64,000 nucleotides of DNA from Berberis thunbergii (taxonomy: Eukaryota; Streptophyta; Magnoliopsida; Ranunculales; Berberidaceae). Location of the stretch: contig QNQO01000815.1 in the NCBI GenBank assembly GCA_003290165.1, positions 186,001-250,000 on the forward strand. The letters run 5' to 3'. Positions 23,110 to 34,951 of the stretch are shown here, in pieces. Below the pieces are notes generated by a model that made no database searches, was not told the DNA's origin, and saw only the letters and a list, made by a program, of their open reading frames with translations. The translations under genes were made by a program, and so were the position numbers. Each line of letters opens with the position of its first letter. Within the stretch, counting starts at the first letter, position 1.

Positions 23110-23832
23110 TAATCTGTTCCTACAACAAGTGTGTGTTGATTTTAAATCCTAAACTTTTTGAGACACTCTTGTAATGGCTATACACCCTTTATATATATAT
23201 ATATATATTCAAAACCAGTTGAGCTTTCATGCTCCCTCTTAGATCAAGTTTCTACTAGGGATGGCAGTGGGGCGAATTTTCACGGATATCCGCCCCACCC
23301 AATCCATTTGGAATGGTTTTGGATATGGCTGAATAGGTTTTCCGGTGATTTCAGGTATCCAAAAAATATCCGTTCACTATTCGAAGCGGATAAAGATTTG
23401 GCCATATCTGCTCCGCGGATATTCGTTTATTAGGTAACATTACAACAATACCCTTTCCCTATATAAAGGGATTAAACCCTTGATCCCTCCCTCTCCCTCA
23501 TTCTCTCCCTCACACTCGCCTCTCCCTCTCTGCCTCTCACACACAGAGAACATTGGCCGAGGAGCGATTCGAGCGAAGGCGTCTCCCTCCCTCTCTGCCT
23601 CTCACACACAAAGATCTGAGAACACAATGAAGCCAAGGCGGAGGCCGAAGGGAAGGGTCGACGTCGACTCGTCATCCGCCTCTTCTCTCTCACTGTCCCT
23701 TCTTCTCTCTCACAGGCTCACAGCGAAGGCGGAGGCCCTCCGCCTCTTCTTCTCTCTCACAGCGAAGGCGAAGCTCGTCCGCCTCTTCTTCTCTGATCTC
23801 TCTCACAGGCTCACAGTGAAGGTCGTCGTCGC

Positions 23833-25137
23833 TAGGGGTGGGCACGGTCCGGATCGGTTCCAAATTTGAAGGAACCTAACTCGAACCGTTTACATTTTAA
23901 CGGATCGGTCCGGTCCGGATCCCTTCATTTTGATAATAGGAACCGAACCTAACTCGAACCGTTCTAAACGGTTCGGTTCCACGGTTCCAAACGGTTCCAA
24001 ACTTCACACAATAATTTGCAGAAATCGATATGATTCATACAATAAACAGAAATCGATATTGTTTATTCATACAAATACAATAAACAGAAATCGATAATTT
24101 GCAGAAAATTAAAAATAATATTCCAGAAAACAGAAAAAATTTGCATTCAAGAAATAATATTCATACAATAAACAGAAAATTAATCATATTCCAGAAATAA
24201 TATTGATCATATTCATACAATAATTTGCATTCAAAAAAAAATTTGCATTTAAAAAAAAAATCCAATCAAGATCAGAAAAATTTGCATTCAAAAAAAAAAA
24301 ACCAACCTCATTTTCTCGCTAATCATCTGCTTCTTCTTCTGCTTCTTCTCGCTAATCATCTGCTTCTTCTTCTGCTTCTTCTGTGGATCTCGAGACAGAG
24401 ACCGAGAGAGAGGAGACGGAGATGAGATCTCGTTTTCTTCTGCTACTACGGCTTCTTCTTCTCGAGACAGAGACAGAGAGAGGAGACGGAGATGAGATCT
24501 CGTTTTCTTCTGCTACTACGGCTTCTTCTTCTCGAGACAGAGACAGAGAGAGGAGAGGGAGATCTCCTTCCCCTTCTTGAGACAGAGACAGAGACAGAGA
24601 GAGGAGAGGGAGATCTCCTTCCCCTTCTCGATACAGAGACAAAGATAGGAGAGGAGATACAGAGACAAAGAGAGGAAAGACAGAGAGGAGAGAGTCATGG
24701 GTGTGTTGATTTTACAGAGAGGAGAAGGAGATAGAGAGCATACCACTACCGGAATGTCCGAGATACATCTTAAAAAGTATAGAGAGGAGAAGGAGACATT
24801 CCATGTCCGAGATACAGAGAGACGAGAGGAGAGGAGATACAGAGAGACGAGAGCTTTAGGGATTGAGCGATTCTATGTGTCGAGCGATTTTCGGTTTAGG
24901 TTTAGGCCTTTAGGGTTTTTTGGTTTTTATACTAAATGCAATTTGAAACGGTCCGGACGGGTCCAACCCGGACCGTTGTTTTTTTAAAAATAGAAACCGG
25001 AACCGGACCGTTTTATAACGGATCTGGACCGATCCGAACCGTATCTAAAAATACAAAATTAAAATCCGGACCGTTTAGAGCAAAACGGTCCGGTCCGGTT
25101 TAAATCCGCGGATCCTCGACCCGTTTGCCCACCCCTA
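23833..25137. mobile_element. 1305-bp non-autonomous hAT element in the left arm
   Basis: The ends are TAGGGGTGGGCA and TGCCCACCCCTA, a perfect 12-bp terminal inverted repeat. They are flanked by an exact 8-bp duplication GTCGTCGC (23825-23832 and 25138-25145), the hAT signature. The other palindrome arm preserves the unoccupied site at about 27235-27260, where GTCGTCGC is present once. Subterminal regions carry many CGGTCCGG/CCGGACCG motifs. The interior has AGAGACAGAGAGAGGAGA-type repeats and no transposase frame. Confidence 0.92.
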
Positions 25138-25189
25138 GTCGTCGCCCCTTCTCCTTCTCCTTCTCCTTCCCCTTCCCCTTCTGAATTTA

Positions 25190-25335
25190 GATCTAAGATC
25201 TGATCAAATTTGATCTTAGATCAGATCTCATCAGATCTGATCTGAGATTTGAGATCTGATCTCTAACCTCAGATCTCAGATCTCAGATATCAAAAGATCA
25301 GATCACAGATCTAAAATCAGATCCAGAGATCAATT
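25190..25335. repeat. GATC-dense self-complementary tract
   Basis: About 140 bases are built almost entirely from AGATCTGATC, GATCTGAG and CAGATCTCAG permutations, each locally palindromic. The mirrored copy in the right arm is at about 27065-27210. No coding potential. Confidence 0.7.
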
Positions 25336-25689
25336 TTTTTTTTATTTTTGTATTTTTAAATTTTTTTTTGTACGAATTCTTTGTAAATTGTAATTCAGAA
25401 TAGTTCATTGGAAACTAACTCCTGAATTCAATAGGTTTTCTCACCACCCATAGGAAACTAACTCCTGAATTCAATAGGCCATTGGCAATCTCTTCCACCT
25501 CACGTTTCCCTACAGCTACTATACTTCCAAATGCATTTACGTTGTTACGTTGCTTAGGATCTGTGTCCTCTCACCTAGATCCTTCAGGAGAGGATCCAAC
25601 TCTCTACTCGAAGACGAAGTTGACATCGATTAAGAGCCAATATGTAGGGTTTTTCGATCAGAAGTGAGAAAGAGATCTACTACACTGCA

Positions 25690-26030
25690 AGCGACTTCGA
25701 GGGTTCTTCGATCTGAAGGGTTCTTCGATCGAAGCAGATTGAAGGGTTCTTCGATAGACGGCAGGCAGATTGAAGCAGATTGAAGGGTTCTTCGATAGAC
25801 GGCAGCCAGGCAGGCAGGGTTCTTCGCAGGGTTTTTTCGCAGGTTTCTTCGATCTGAAGGGTGGGTTCTTCGATCTGAAGGGTGGGGTCTTCACAGAGGG
25901 TTCTTCGCAGGATTCTTCGCAGGGTTCTTCGCAGGAGTTCTTCACAAAGGGTTTCTTCGCAGGGTTGAAAAGGGGTTCTTCACAGTCAGAGAGAGGGATT
26001 CAACCAGAGAGTAAGAAAGGGGGTCAACAG
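25690..26030. repeat. minisatellite of GGGTTCTTCGATCTGAA / GGGTTCTTCGCA units
   Basis: Imperfect tandem units of 12-17 bases (GGGTTCTTCG plus ATCTGAA, ATAGACGGCAGGCAG or CAG) fill this stretch. The right arm has the inverted array at about 26370-26710. The repetitive open frames (SQGFFAGFF and similar) are by-products of the repeat. Confidence 0.75.
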
Positions 26031-26099
26031 TGAGGGGTCCATCTGAAGGGTGGGTTTCGATCTGAAGGGTAGAAATCGATCAAGTCGACAAAGGATAGG

Positions 26100-26309
26100 G
26101 AGATCTCTATGATTTGACCATGTGAATTTCCCCCCTTTTAGACTGAAATCAGCGAGTTCCACCTCATTAATGAATTGATTGAATTTCTGCATGCTCGTGG
26201 ACCTCCTCCTGCATCCTTTTTTTTCATTCATATGACGGACAACATTGAAGTCACCGGCTAACACCCATGGAGATTGCACCCAACCTGCAATGTCATATAG
26301 TTCATTCAT
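26100..26309 (-). pseudogene. LINE endonuclease-domain fragment (palindrome loop)
   Basis: On the minus strand the frame reads SPWVLAGDFNVVRHMNEKKG, then MQKFNQFINEVELADF, then LKGGKFTWSNH. GDFN followed by F..FI...L.D....G...TW is the apurinic-like endonuclease domain of plant L1-type LINEs. Only the middle of the domain is present. It ends where the palindrome arms begin, marking the inversion junction. Confidence 0.75.
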
Positions 26310-28062
26310 ATGCTGGAATGCTGAAACCCACCCTTCAGATCGAAACCCACCCTTCAGATGGACCCCTCACTGTTGACCCCCTTTCTTACTTTCTGGTTGA
26401 ATCCCTCTCTCTGACTGTGAAGAACCCCTTTTCAACCCTGCGAAGAACTCCTGCGAAGAACTCCTGCGAAGAATCCTGCGAAGAACCCCTCTGTGAAGAA
26501 CCCCACCCTTCAGATCGAAGAACCCACCCTTCAGATCGAAGAAAACCTGCGAAAAAACCCTGCGAAGAACCCTGCCTGCCTGCCGTCTATCGAATAACCC
26601 TTCAATCTGCTTCAATCTGCCTGCCGTCTATCGAAGAACCCTCGAAGAACCCTTCAATCTGCTTCGATCGAAGAACCCTTCAGATCGAAGAACCCTCGAA
26701 GTCGCTTGCAGTGTAGTAGATCTCTTTCTCACTTCTGATCGAAAAACCCTACAGATTGGCTCTTAATCGATGTCAACTTCGTCTTCGAGTAGAGAGTTGG
26801 ATCCTCTCCTGAAGGATCTAGGTGAGAGGACACAAATCCTAAGCAACGTAACAACGTAAATGCATTTGGAAGTATAGTAGCTGTAGGGAAACGTGAGGTG
26901 GAAGAGATTGCCAATGGCCTATTGAATTCAGGAGTTAGTTTCCTATGGGTGGTGAGAAAACCTATTGAATTCAGGAGTTAGTTTCCAATGAACTATTCTG
27001 AATTACAATTTACAAAGAATTCGTACAAAAAAAATTTTAAAAATACAAAAATAAAAAAAAATTAATCTCTGGATCTGATTTTAGATCTGTGATCTGATCT
27101 TTTGATATCTGAGATCTGAGATCTGATCTCAAATCTCAGATCTAAGCAGATCTGATGAGATCTGATCTAAGATCAAATTTGATCAGATCTTAGATCTAAG
27201 ATCAGAAGGGGAAGGGGAAGGAGAAGGAGAAGAAGAAGGGGCGACGACGACCTTCACTGTGAGCCTGTGAGAGAGATCAGAGAAGAAGAGGCGGACGAGC
27301 TTCGCCTTCGCTGTGAGAGAGAAGAAGAGGCGGAGGGCCTCCGCCTTCGCTGTGAGCCTGTGAGAGAGAAGAAGGGACAGTGAGAGAGAAGAGGCGGATG
27401 ACGAGTCGACGTCGACGACGACCCTTCCCTTCGGCCTCCGCTTTGGCTTCATTGTGTTCTCAGATCTTTGTGTGTGAGAGGCAGAGAGGGAGGGATACGC
27501 CTTCGCTCGAATCGCTCCTCGGCCAATGTTCTCTGTGTGTGAGAGGCAGAGAGGGAGAGGCGGGTGTGAGGAGAGAATGAGAGAGAGGGAGGGATCAAGG
27601 GTTTAATCCCTTTATATAGGGAAAGGGTATTGTTGTAATGTTACCTAATAAACGAATATCCGCGGAGCAAATATGGCCAAATCTTTATCCGCTTCGAATA
27701 GTGAACGGATATTTTTTGGATACCCGAAATCACCGGAAAACCTATTCAGCCATATCCAAAACCATTCCAAATGGATTGGGTGGGGCGGATATCCGTGAAA
27801 ATTCGCCCCACTGCCATCCCTAGTAGAAACTTGATCTAAGAGGGAGCATGAAAGCTCAACTGGTTTTGAATATATATATATATATATATAAAGGGTGTAT
27901 AGCCATTACAAGAGTGTCTCAAAAAGTTTAGGATTTAAAATCAACACACACTTGTTGTAGGAACAGATTATCAGAGAAAGCATTCAGAGATTATGGAAGC
28001 TTTGGGAGGAAAAACACATTGATCAAAGAAGTCCCATCCAGGCATGATACCAGGCAACCTCA

Positions 28063-30882
28063 CCAAATTAAATACATTATGTTTTTTTCTCGTCTTGCTT
28101 CATCTTTTCTCCCCCTTCACGTTTTTTTCTTCTCATTGGCGGCGAGCACGCTCTCTGATCGAGCTTCGCAACAGCCCCTGGCTTCTTCCTTTTTCCTTCC
28201 TCTGTCGTCCCTTTTGTTCCTCTCCTTTCAGTTTGACGCAAAAGAGAGAGAGGTATCGTACGTTTTCATCAGCGAGGGAGGTTGGGCATTGAATCGAAGC
28301 AATCCTCCTCTATTCTCTGTCGACGATCTACCATTAAATTCGATCAATCCTCTCTCCCCTCTACTTCCTTCGACTGTTCCCTTTTCTCTTTCAGACATAA
28401 AATCAAAACACACATAGAGAGAGCTGTGAATAGGCAAACAAAATGTCGGATCAACTAGCGAAAGGCGAAGATTTCGAGAAGAAATCGCGAGGTTGAGAAG
28501 AAGTGGCGATTTTGAATTTATGAGGTGCGATCAGCTCTGTGAGAAAACGAGGAGGGAACAATTGGCGGTGTGGTGAAGGTTAGCATGCGTTTGTTCGTTC
28601 ATAAGCCCATACATCGATCGGATTTCGTAGCAGTGAGTTTTCTTCATACTATTTCTTGTTGAAATATATTATTGGGTTCGTTATAGGTTTTGGGTCTGGG
28701 GTTGATTGATCGGTGATTTCTGATATTTTTATTGTTTTGGGTTTAATTTATACCTTCATATGCATTGCTATTCCAAGTATTATTAGTATGTGAGGGTTGT
28801 TGAAGAACAATTAGGTGCATATTTTGACATGCCTTTTTAGTTTTGTTTTGATTAGTGTTGGGGTTGCCCATGGTTGTAATTTTATTGATTGGGTGTGATT
28901 TTGTTTGGTTGGTGTTTGGATGGTTGATGGATAATAAGCTTATGAGTTTTGTGTTTATTCAAATATGATGTAGTTTGATTGGTTCCACATATTATGTGTT
29001 ATGACTTCTTAGAGATTAGTTGATGCCCCTAAAGGTGGCCTTGAACTGGGCTGCTTGAATATATATTTTGTGAGAGTTTTTTTTTACTTGAATATGAATA
29101 TATGATTACTTGAATATGAATATATGATTGTACTGGTTTGTTTTACATCTATACCATATCTCAATCAGTTGGAACTCTTATTTCCAAGTTCTTAGTAATT
29201 TGGGTTTATGTATTTATTTTCAATGCCTATCATCTCTAGAGTGGCTTAGTATACTCCAGTCTGTTTCCGAGGTGTCTTAATTTAATACACCTGTGAATCA
29301 GGTCTGCCGCCAACTTTTAATGCCCATGATATTGCTCCCATCCCCAACGGAAGTGTTGGGTTACTACCTGGCTATTGTTGAGTCACTGCATTTATGAATG
29401 TTTTGTTTGCTCTCATGGGAGTTGGTTGATAACCAAAGAATTAAAACCCTTGATTAAGAAATTTTGTTGTACTCTTAAGTCATGTTATATAATTTTACAT
29501 GAGAAGTTACAACTGTAAATCAAGTGTCTGTATTTTTCCTTTAATAAATCCTAATAAGGGGTTTTGGTATTTTACTTTTGGTTCATGTTCATGGTTGGGA
29601 TCCATGAACTAATTCTGAGGCATAAATTCCCTACAAATTGTTTTTCGTAAATTATACATTTCTTTACGATCTTTTGTACTATTGTATGCATGTTGGAGAT
29701 ACACTGACCTTGTACTTGTGCATGTTTAAAATCTGCTCGAATTTAGAAATTTGGTTTAGTATCGTAGCTGTGAAAATGCATTCATAAATCTTATTGTGGT
29801 GTAAAATCAATTACAACATGTGTCAATAAGACCCTGAATTGAATTGTTTAGCACTATGATATTGATTAGAATATTATACTATTTGGTCTTCAGCTATGAC
29901 TTTGGTTTAGGTTCTGTTGGATTGCTCTGAAAATTTATCATGAACCCATTAATCCAATCTCACCTACTCTTTTTTCTTGTTCTTATACATTGACATCGGT
30001 TTTAAAGATTATGGATCTTGTAAAAAAAAATTTCTTGAAAAACATTCTTATGGACTCTAGCGTACATTGTCCCTGCTTAGATTGTTGAGCCAAAATCATA
30101 GACACCTGAGAGTTTTCTGCAAATTTTGCATTTGTAGGTGTCTGAAATGTGGTTTTGGATTAGGTCACTTAACTCAGTAACTCAGGGTGTGGTTAACAAC
30201 CAGCTTTGGTTTCAATTAGTAATCTAGTAGCACAACTGTCTATTTGGAATACAGTCTATGGTCTGGGTTTGGACTTTTTGCTTTAATTGTCCTTTATGGT
30301 CAGAAAATGTATGCATTCTTTGAAAGAATGTTAAAGTTGATTTGCTTTGCCAGTGAGCAGCAAACCCTTGCATTGAATTAAACTGCTTTGGGCTTTGGCA
30401 CAAGCTTTGAGTTTCACAGTGATATTGCTCCAAAAAATTGAACTGTGTTTTTCTTGCATGACACCTTTGCTTCATTGAAGAACTATTTGTTGGTGTGGTT
30501 GTTTATTGTTTGTGCTTAGTTTGATGTTATCATATGCAAATTTATTGATTTTGGGATGAAAAGATTACTCACACCAGCTTTATTGCTGACCCAAGTGAGT
30601 TTTTGCTTCTTGGGTACATTCCTTTGGAAATGTAGCCGATTAGCCTTTCAAGTTTAGAGACTTTTGAGCAGCGTTACTGGAGTTCCACTAGTGGGGCTAG
30701 TAACGTCAGAGTCTTTCCTGGTTAGAGTTTTTATTTGTTTCGGTAATTAAATCATGTTTCAAGTTTTTGTTGCTGCTAAATGTTTCTATTGTTATTAAAT
30801 TTCACGTCCCGAGTTTTGGGAAAACGGATAATCCTACGTGAATTTTTGGATTTTCGTTTTCCTTGAAAATCAGGACGTGACA
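28063..30882 (+). mobile_element. LTR-like element family 'TGTNACGCCCC', copy 2 (5' truncated)
   Basis: The right end (AATCAGGACGTGACA at 30882) and about 430 bp before it match copy 1 closely: TTTATTGCTGACCCAAGTGAG, CTTCTTGGGTACATTCCTTTGG, GAGCAGCGTTACTGGAGTTCC. GCAGTGAGTTTTCTTCAT at about 28630 is the shared donor phrase. The 5' end is missing, because the sequence begins where palindrome 1 stops. The leader at 28090-28420 is C/T-rich and contains no recognised protein. It ends exactly where palindrome 2 begins, with no target duplication detectable. Confidence 0.65.
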
Positions 30883-32631
30883 GGTTCAGTCGGGTATCGA
30901 AGTTTTGGATCACTTTGTTAACTGCCTGTTTGAATAAAAAGTTGTCACAATTGAACCATTGAAGACCAAAACAACCGACCATGGTTTCATCCTCAATCAC
31001 CCCATACAAAATTCTACTCAATTTCTTCTTGGGAAAAATATGAAAATCCCATGATTCTCTTGATTGTTAGCTGGTATAATAGCACAATATGTCTTATTGA
31101 TGGTGGTTATACCAGAATTTTTCTATCTTTGGAATCCTGCACGACACTCCCATATCCACCCCAATATTAAGATAGACGACGTGTATATCGATATCCACCC
31201 CATTATCAAGATAGACAACACATATATCGATATTGCCCCCAGACTGTTGATGAATTAAACAGTAACTATGAGTATCAACCAAAATCGGAAGAAACTTATA
31301 TTTGGAGTAAACTGAAATTAAAGTTCTGTTTAATTTTTAGGAAAAAAATTTCATGTCAAACAAAGTTTACAATGGGAAAAAAAACAGTGCAAAAGTTTTC
31401 ACTCAAAATTTGTTTCCATTGTTTGATAGCATAAAGGAAAAAAAATTATCTATTGTTTGATTGTAGAATCTTTTTCAATGATGAATTTGTTTTAAGCCTA
31501 AGTTGTTATCATGTCAAATAAATCGAACATACACCAAATAAAGTAGAGACATATGATAGCCTATATTACCCATCAAAGCTAAAAAACACAAATTATAAAA
31601 CTTATGAATCAAAATAGATTATCCAAAGATATTACAAACTAGATGTATACAGGTTTTGTGATACTAAATAACTACATGTAGCATGGATGCACAAGGAAAA
31701 TACAAATGCAACAACATAATTTGTTCCATCATCATCATTATCATCAAAGCCCATTTTTGATACTTTCGGGCTCAACTACATGTATTTTGGTTCTTCAATC
31801 AATGCGATTTTCCTACATATATATCCTCGCCTAATTCAAGCTCAAGGATGTCTTCTTTCACGGCCTTCATCCAAGTTTTCAACAGTCGTTCCCTCCGTCT
31901 ACACCCTCCACTAACTTGCCAATCTAGACATTTTTTAATTGGCGTCGTGTTTGATCTCTATGGGCGTTACATACACCTAAGAAACTCATAATTCTTTCAT
32001 TTCTAATTTTTTCCCTACAGGTTTTATCATATCCATCTTAACATACACATTTTTGCTACCGCCATCCGATGTGTATGTTGTTCCATAGTAGCCCAACATT
32101 TTTGAACCATAGACCATGGCTGATCGAACAGTTGTAATATAGAATTTCCCTTTTAACCTAGCTGACATCCTTCTATCGCATAATACTCCTGAAGTCATTT
32201 TCCATTTCGTCCATCCAACTTTAATCCTATGGTCTACATCTTCTCCAATAGCTCCATTTTTTAATTATAGATCCTAGATATCGAAAAACTTCATACTTTG
32301 GAACTTCTACGCCATCGATCTCAATTGAATTACTCGTCCCTCTTGATTCACAACCAAAGTTGCACGCTAGATATTTTGTCTTTGAATGACTAATTCTAAA
32401 ACCCTTACCCTCTAATGTCTCCCGCCACCTATCTAATTTCGACCTAAACCTTCACTAGTCTCATCAATTAAGACAATATTATCTGCAAATAACATGCACT
32501 AAGGTACATCTTCTTAAAAATATCTCGTCAACTCATCAATGACCAAAGCAAAGAGGTATAGATTTAAGGCCGACCCTTGATGTAGTCCTCGAATACTGGG
32601 AATTCATTGGACATCCCACCTACTAAGCGAA

Positions 32632-33732
32632 TATGCAGTTAATTGCAGGTTATAATGCCGAAATAACGCATAACGGACTCGAGGCGTTAGATACTTACAT
32701 AAAACGTCAGGGGTATAACGAAGGGAGTTGTAACGGTATATATCCGCCATTATTTTTATAAAACGTTTTTTCATAACGCCGCTATATCGTGGCAGGCAAT
32801 AATAAAAAAATACTGACCCATTTATTATTTTTTATCCCAATTGCAGATCTGAAAGGAGAAACAATCGAACCTTAGCAGAGAGAAACGAAAGAAGTAGAGG
32901 AGGGAAAAAGAAGAAGAGGAGGAAACGGGAGAAAAAACAGTTGAACCCTAGCGCTAGCAGAGAGAAACAGTTGAACCCCTTTCGATCGATCGAACCCTTT
33001 GATCTGTTTGAGGGGAAGGAGAAGAGAAGGAGGGAAGAGGGATAACGAGGAAGGATCAATCTTATACCTACTGCTGATCTCTCATCTCTGTAAGTAATTT
33101 TAGTCTTGCTCCTTCCTTTTTCCTTCTTCTCTGTTTTGCTTGTCTTCTTCCTTCTTCCTTTTTCTCTGTTTTGCTTTGCTTCTTCCTTCTCTGATCTCTG
33201 TTTTGCTTTGCTTGTTCGTTCTCTATTTTGCTTTGATTTGCATCTTGCATGTTTTCTCTTTTTCTCAACAACTTATGAGATTGCTTTGCTTTGCACGTTT
33301 TTTCTTCTTCTCTGATCTCTGTCTTTTGTTTTTGTTTTTGAAGTATCAAGGCAAAGTCCCAACAATGATGAGTTAATTATACCATCAAACTTTGAAAGCT
33401 TATTTACAACTTTTTGATCTCTGTAAGTTTTCCTTCTTTAAATATTTGGTTACCTGAAACAAATATAAGCAATGAGTAATGACATTGAGTAATGATATGA
33501 ATTAATGCTTAGTGATTAGTTTCAAGTTTATTGGCAGTAACAAGTTTATGTTTAGTGATTTACTTTTTGTCTTTATAGTCTATAATACATTAATATACTT
33601 AGAGGGGGACTGGAGGTATTAAAATATTTCGTTATATACTGTTATATGCCGCTATATCTCGATATATTCCGTTATAACCTATAACGCTCCTAGATCGTTA
33701 TGGGTCCGTTATACGTTTTAACTACATAGGCT
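32632..33732. mobile_element. 1.1-kb insertion in the left arm, probable non-autonomous DNA transposon
   Basis: Comparison with the right arm shows extra DNA between CTACTAAGCGAA and GCGAACACTTGTTAC, with GCGAA repeated at 32627-32631 and 33733-33737. The ends TATGCAGTTAA and TTAACTACATA are inverted repeats. Both subterminal regions are rich in TATAACG/CGTTATA phrases. The interior is C/T-rich. The four bases GGCT between the right inverted repeat and the duplication make the exact boundary and class uncertain. No coding sequence. Confidence 0.6.
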
Positions 33733-33783
33733 GCGAACACTTGTTACAGGCGTACAACCCCTTCATACATATCTTTAATTATA

Positions 33784-33968
33784 CAGAAATTCTAAATGGC
33801 TTGGGAAATCCAGCGAGGTTGACTGCCTGGGAGGGTGCATTTACACTATTGCCCCTCCCTCTTTAACAACTTTTTAAAAAAGTATTTAAAAAAGAGGGGG
33901 CAAAAGTGTAATTTCACCCCCTCCCAGGCAGCAGCCTCGCTGGTTTCCCAGGCCAGCTAGAAAAGCTC
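33784..33968 (-). mobile_element. 185-bp MULE-type MITE, copy 2
   Basis: This is an inverted second copy of the element at 326-510 with identical length. It begins CAGAAATTCTAAATGG and ends GGCCAGCTAGAAAAGCTC. An exact 9-bp duplication TTAATTATA flanks it (33775-33783 and 33969-33977). The right palindrome arm lacks it, so it inserted after the palindrome formed or was lost from one arm. Confidence 0.87.
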
Positions 33969-34951
33969 TTAATTATATTAACATAACATTGAGACACTTT
34001 CTTCCTTTCAAGCACCCACCAATTAACTCCCTGTGGACTCTATCGTAGGCTTTCTCCAAATCAATAAAAATCATATGCAAAATCTTATGTTCTTTTCAAT
34101 ATTTTATATAATTTGCTTAAGCAAGAAAATGACCTCCGTAGTAAACCTTTTTGGCATAAATGCAAATTGATTCTCTAAAACAGTGGTTAAATTCCTAAGT
34201 CTTTGGTATATGACCCTCTCCCAAAATTTCATTGTATGACTCATAAACTTTATCCCTCTATAGTTCGAGCAGTTCTCAAGATCCCCTTTGTTGTTATAAA
34301 TTGGTACCACAATGCTGTATCTCCACAAATCTGTTTTATCTTGAAAAAATTTAGGCTCCATATTTGATGACTGTGAATTGTGAAACAAAGAAAGTGATTG
34401 CAATTTTTTATTACTTTTAAGCACAACTATTGTCTTGATGATAAATATTTGCATCTGAATAGTAGTAAACTTGACCCAGTAAGAAAAAAATTAGGAAGAG
34501 TAGCTAATGTGGTGTATTGTTAATTGTGCCTAGTAAAGCACCAGGCCTCAATTGGCACGAACAATTCGTTTTTCACAAAGGATAGTAAATTTAGGTAGTT
34601 AACCACAAAATAAACCTACATGAACTCTACAAGACTTGCTGTAAGAGCACACGTACAAGGTTCTCAAAAGCTGGGATGTAAACCTCAATACAAAACACAT
34701 ACAAAAATTTTGAACAAAAGCAAAGGTTTTGATGAGTCTTCAAAGAGATAGGTTTTTCTGGTTAAAGGTTTTGATGAGTCTTCAAGGAGATTTGTTTTTA
34801 AGAATAGATGGCAATGTTTCAATGTATACCACACTTGATGATGTGTATAAGATTGATTTCCCGGTTGTATCATTTTCTTTGAAATTCTGATAGGATGGGT
34901 TTCCTTATGCCTCAAGCATTTAATCGCTCGTCTTGCGAAAACATTTGTTAA

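Larger units (their letters stand above)
23256..27822. mobile_element. hAT-like terminal sequences within palindrome 1
   Basis: TAGGGATGGCAGTGGGGCG starts at 23256 and its complement ends at 27822. This is a frequent hAT terminal phrase, followed by GGATATCCG-rich subterminal sequence. The inverted homology continues 238 bp beyond these ends into flanking DNA on both sides. The palindrome is therefore an inverted duplication of a transposon end plus neighbour, rather than a transposon with long inverted repeats. No transposase is seen. Confidence 0.55.
23018..28062. repeat. giant palindrome 1 (about 1.73-kb arms, 259-bp loop)
   Basis: The left arm 23018-26070 and right arm 26330-28062 are inverted copies with only scattered differences. 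Landmarks pair exactly: TGAGGTTGCCTGG at 23018 with its complement ending 28062; AGGGATGGCAGTGGGG at 23257 with its complement near 27806; GAATTCAATAGG at about 25430 and 25468 with complements near 26920 and 26968; and CAACAGTGAGGGGTCCATC with its complement at the inner end. The left arm is longer only because of the hAT insertion at 23833-25137. The loop is a LINE endonuclease fragment. Transcription across it would give a hairpin RNA with very long arms. Confidence 0.9.
31986..34454 (-). pseudogene. LINE reverse transcriptase remnant, left arm
   Basis: The minus-strand frame at 34454-34104 reads WRYSIVVPIYNNKGDLENCS then NYRGIKFMSHTMKFWERVI and ENQFAFMPKRFTTEVIFLL, the N-terminal fingers of a plant LINE RT. 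Further downstream on the same strand are pieces of palm and thumb sequence, interrupted by stops and by the 1.1-kb insertion and MITE. An ORF at 32198-31986 ([20 protein letters not shown]...) covers the C-terminal part. It is inactive. Confidence 0.75.

Noticed and set aside
23480..23869. Ser/Leu-rich open frames in both palindrome arms (also 27183-27452)
   Set aside because: They arise from CTC/TCT-rich sequence and are mirrored in the two arms; no domain and no splice support.
24225..24746. Glu/Arg- and Ser/Leu-rich frames inside the hAT element
   Set aside because: All derive from GAGACAGAGAGAGGAGA repeats read in several frames on both strands.
25658..26716. Repetitive frames around the palindrome centre (EEPCEEP..., SQGFFAGFF...)
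   Set aside because: They are translations of the GGGTTCTTCG minisatellite. Only the LINE endonuclease piece in the loop is a real domain.
23256..27822. Single hAT transposon with enormous inverted repeats
   Set aside because: Inverted homology continues about 238 bp beyond both hAT-like ends, which transposition alone would not produce.
28019..28437. 132-codon frame as a possible gene
   Set aside because: It straddles the palindrome boundary and a C/T-rich leader of the LTR-like element; no recognisable protein.
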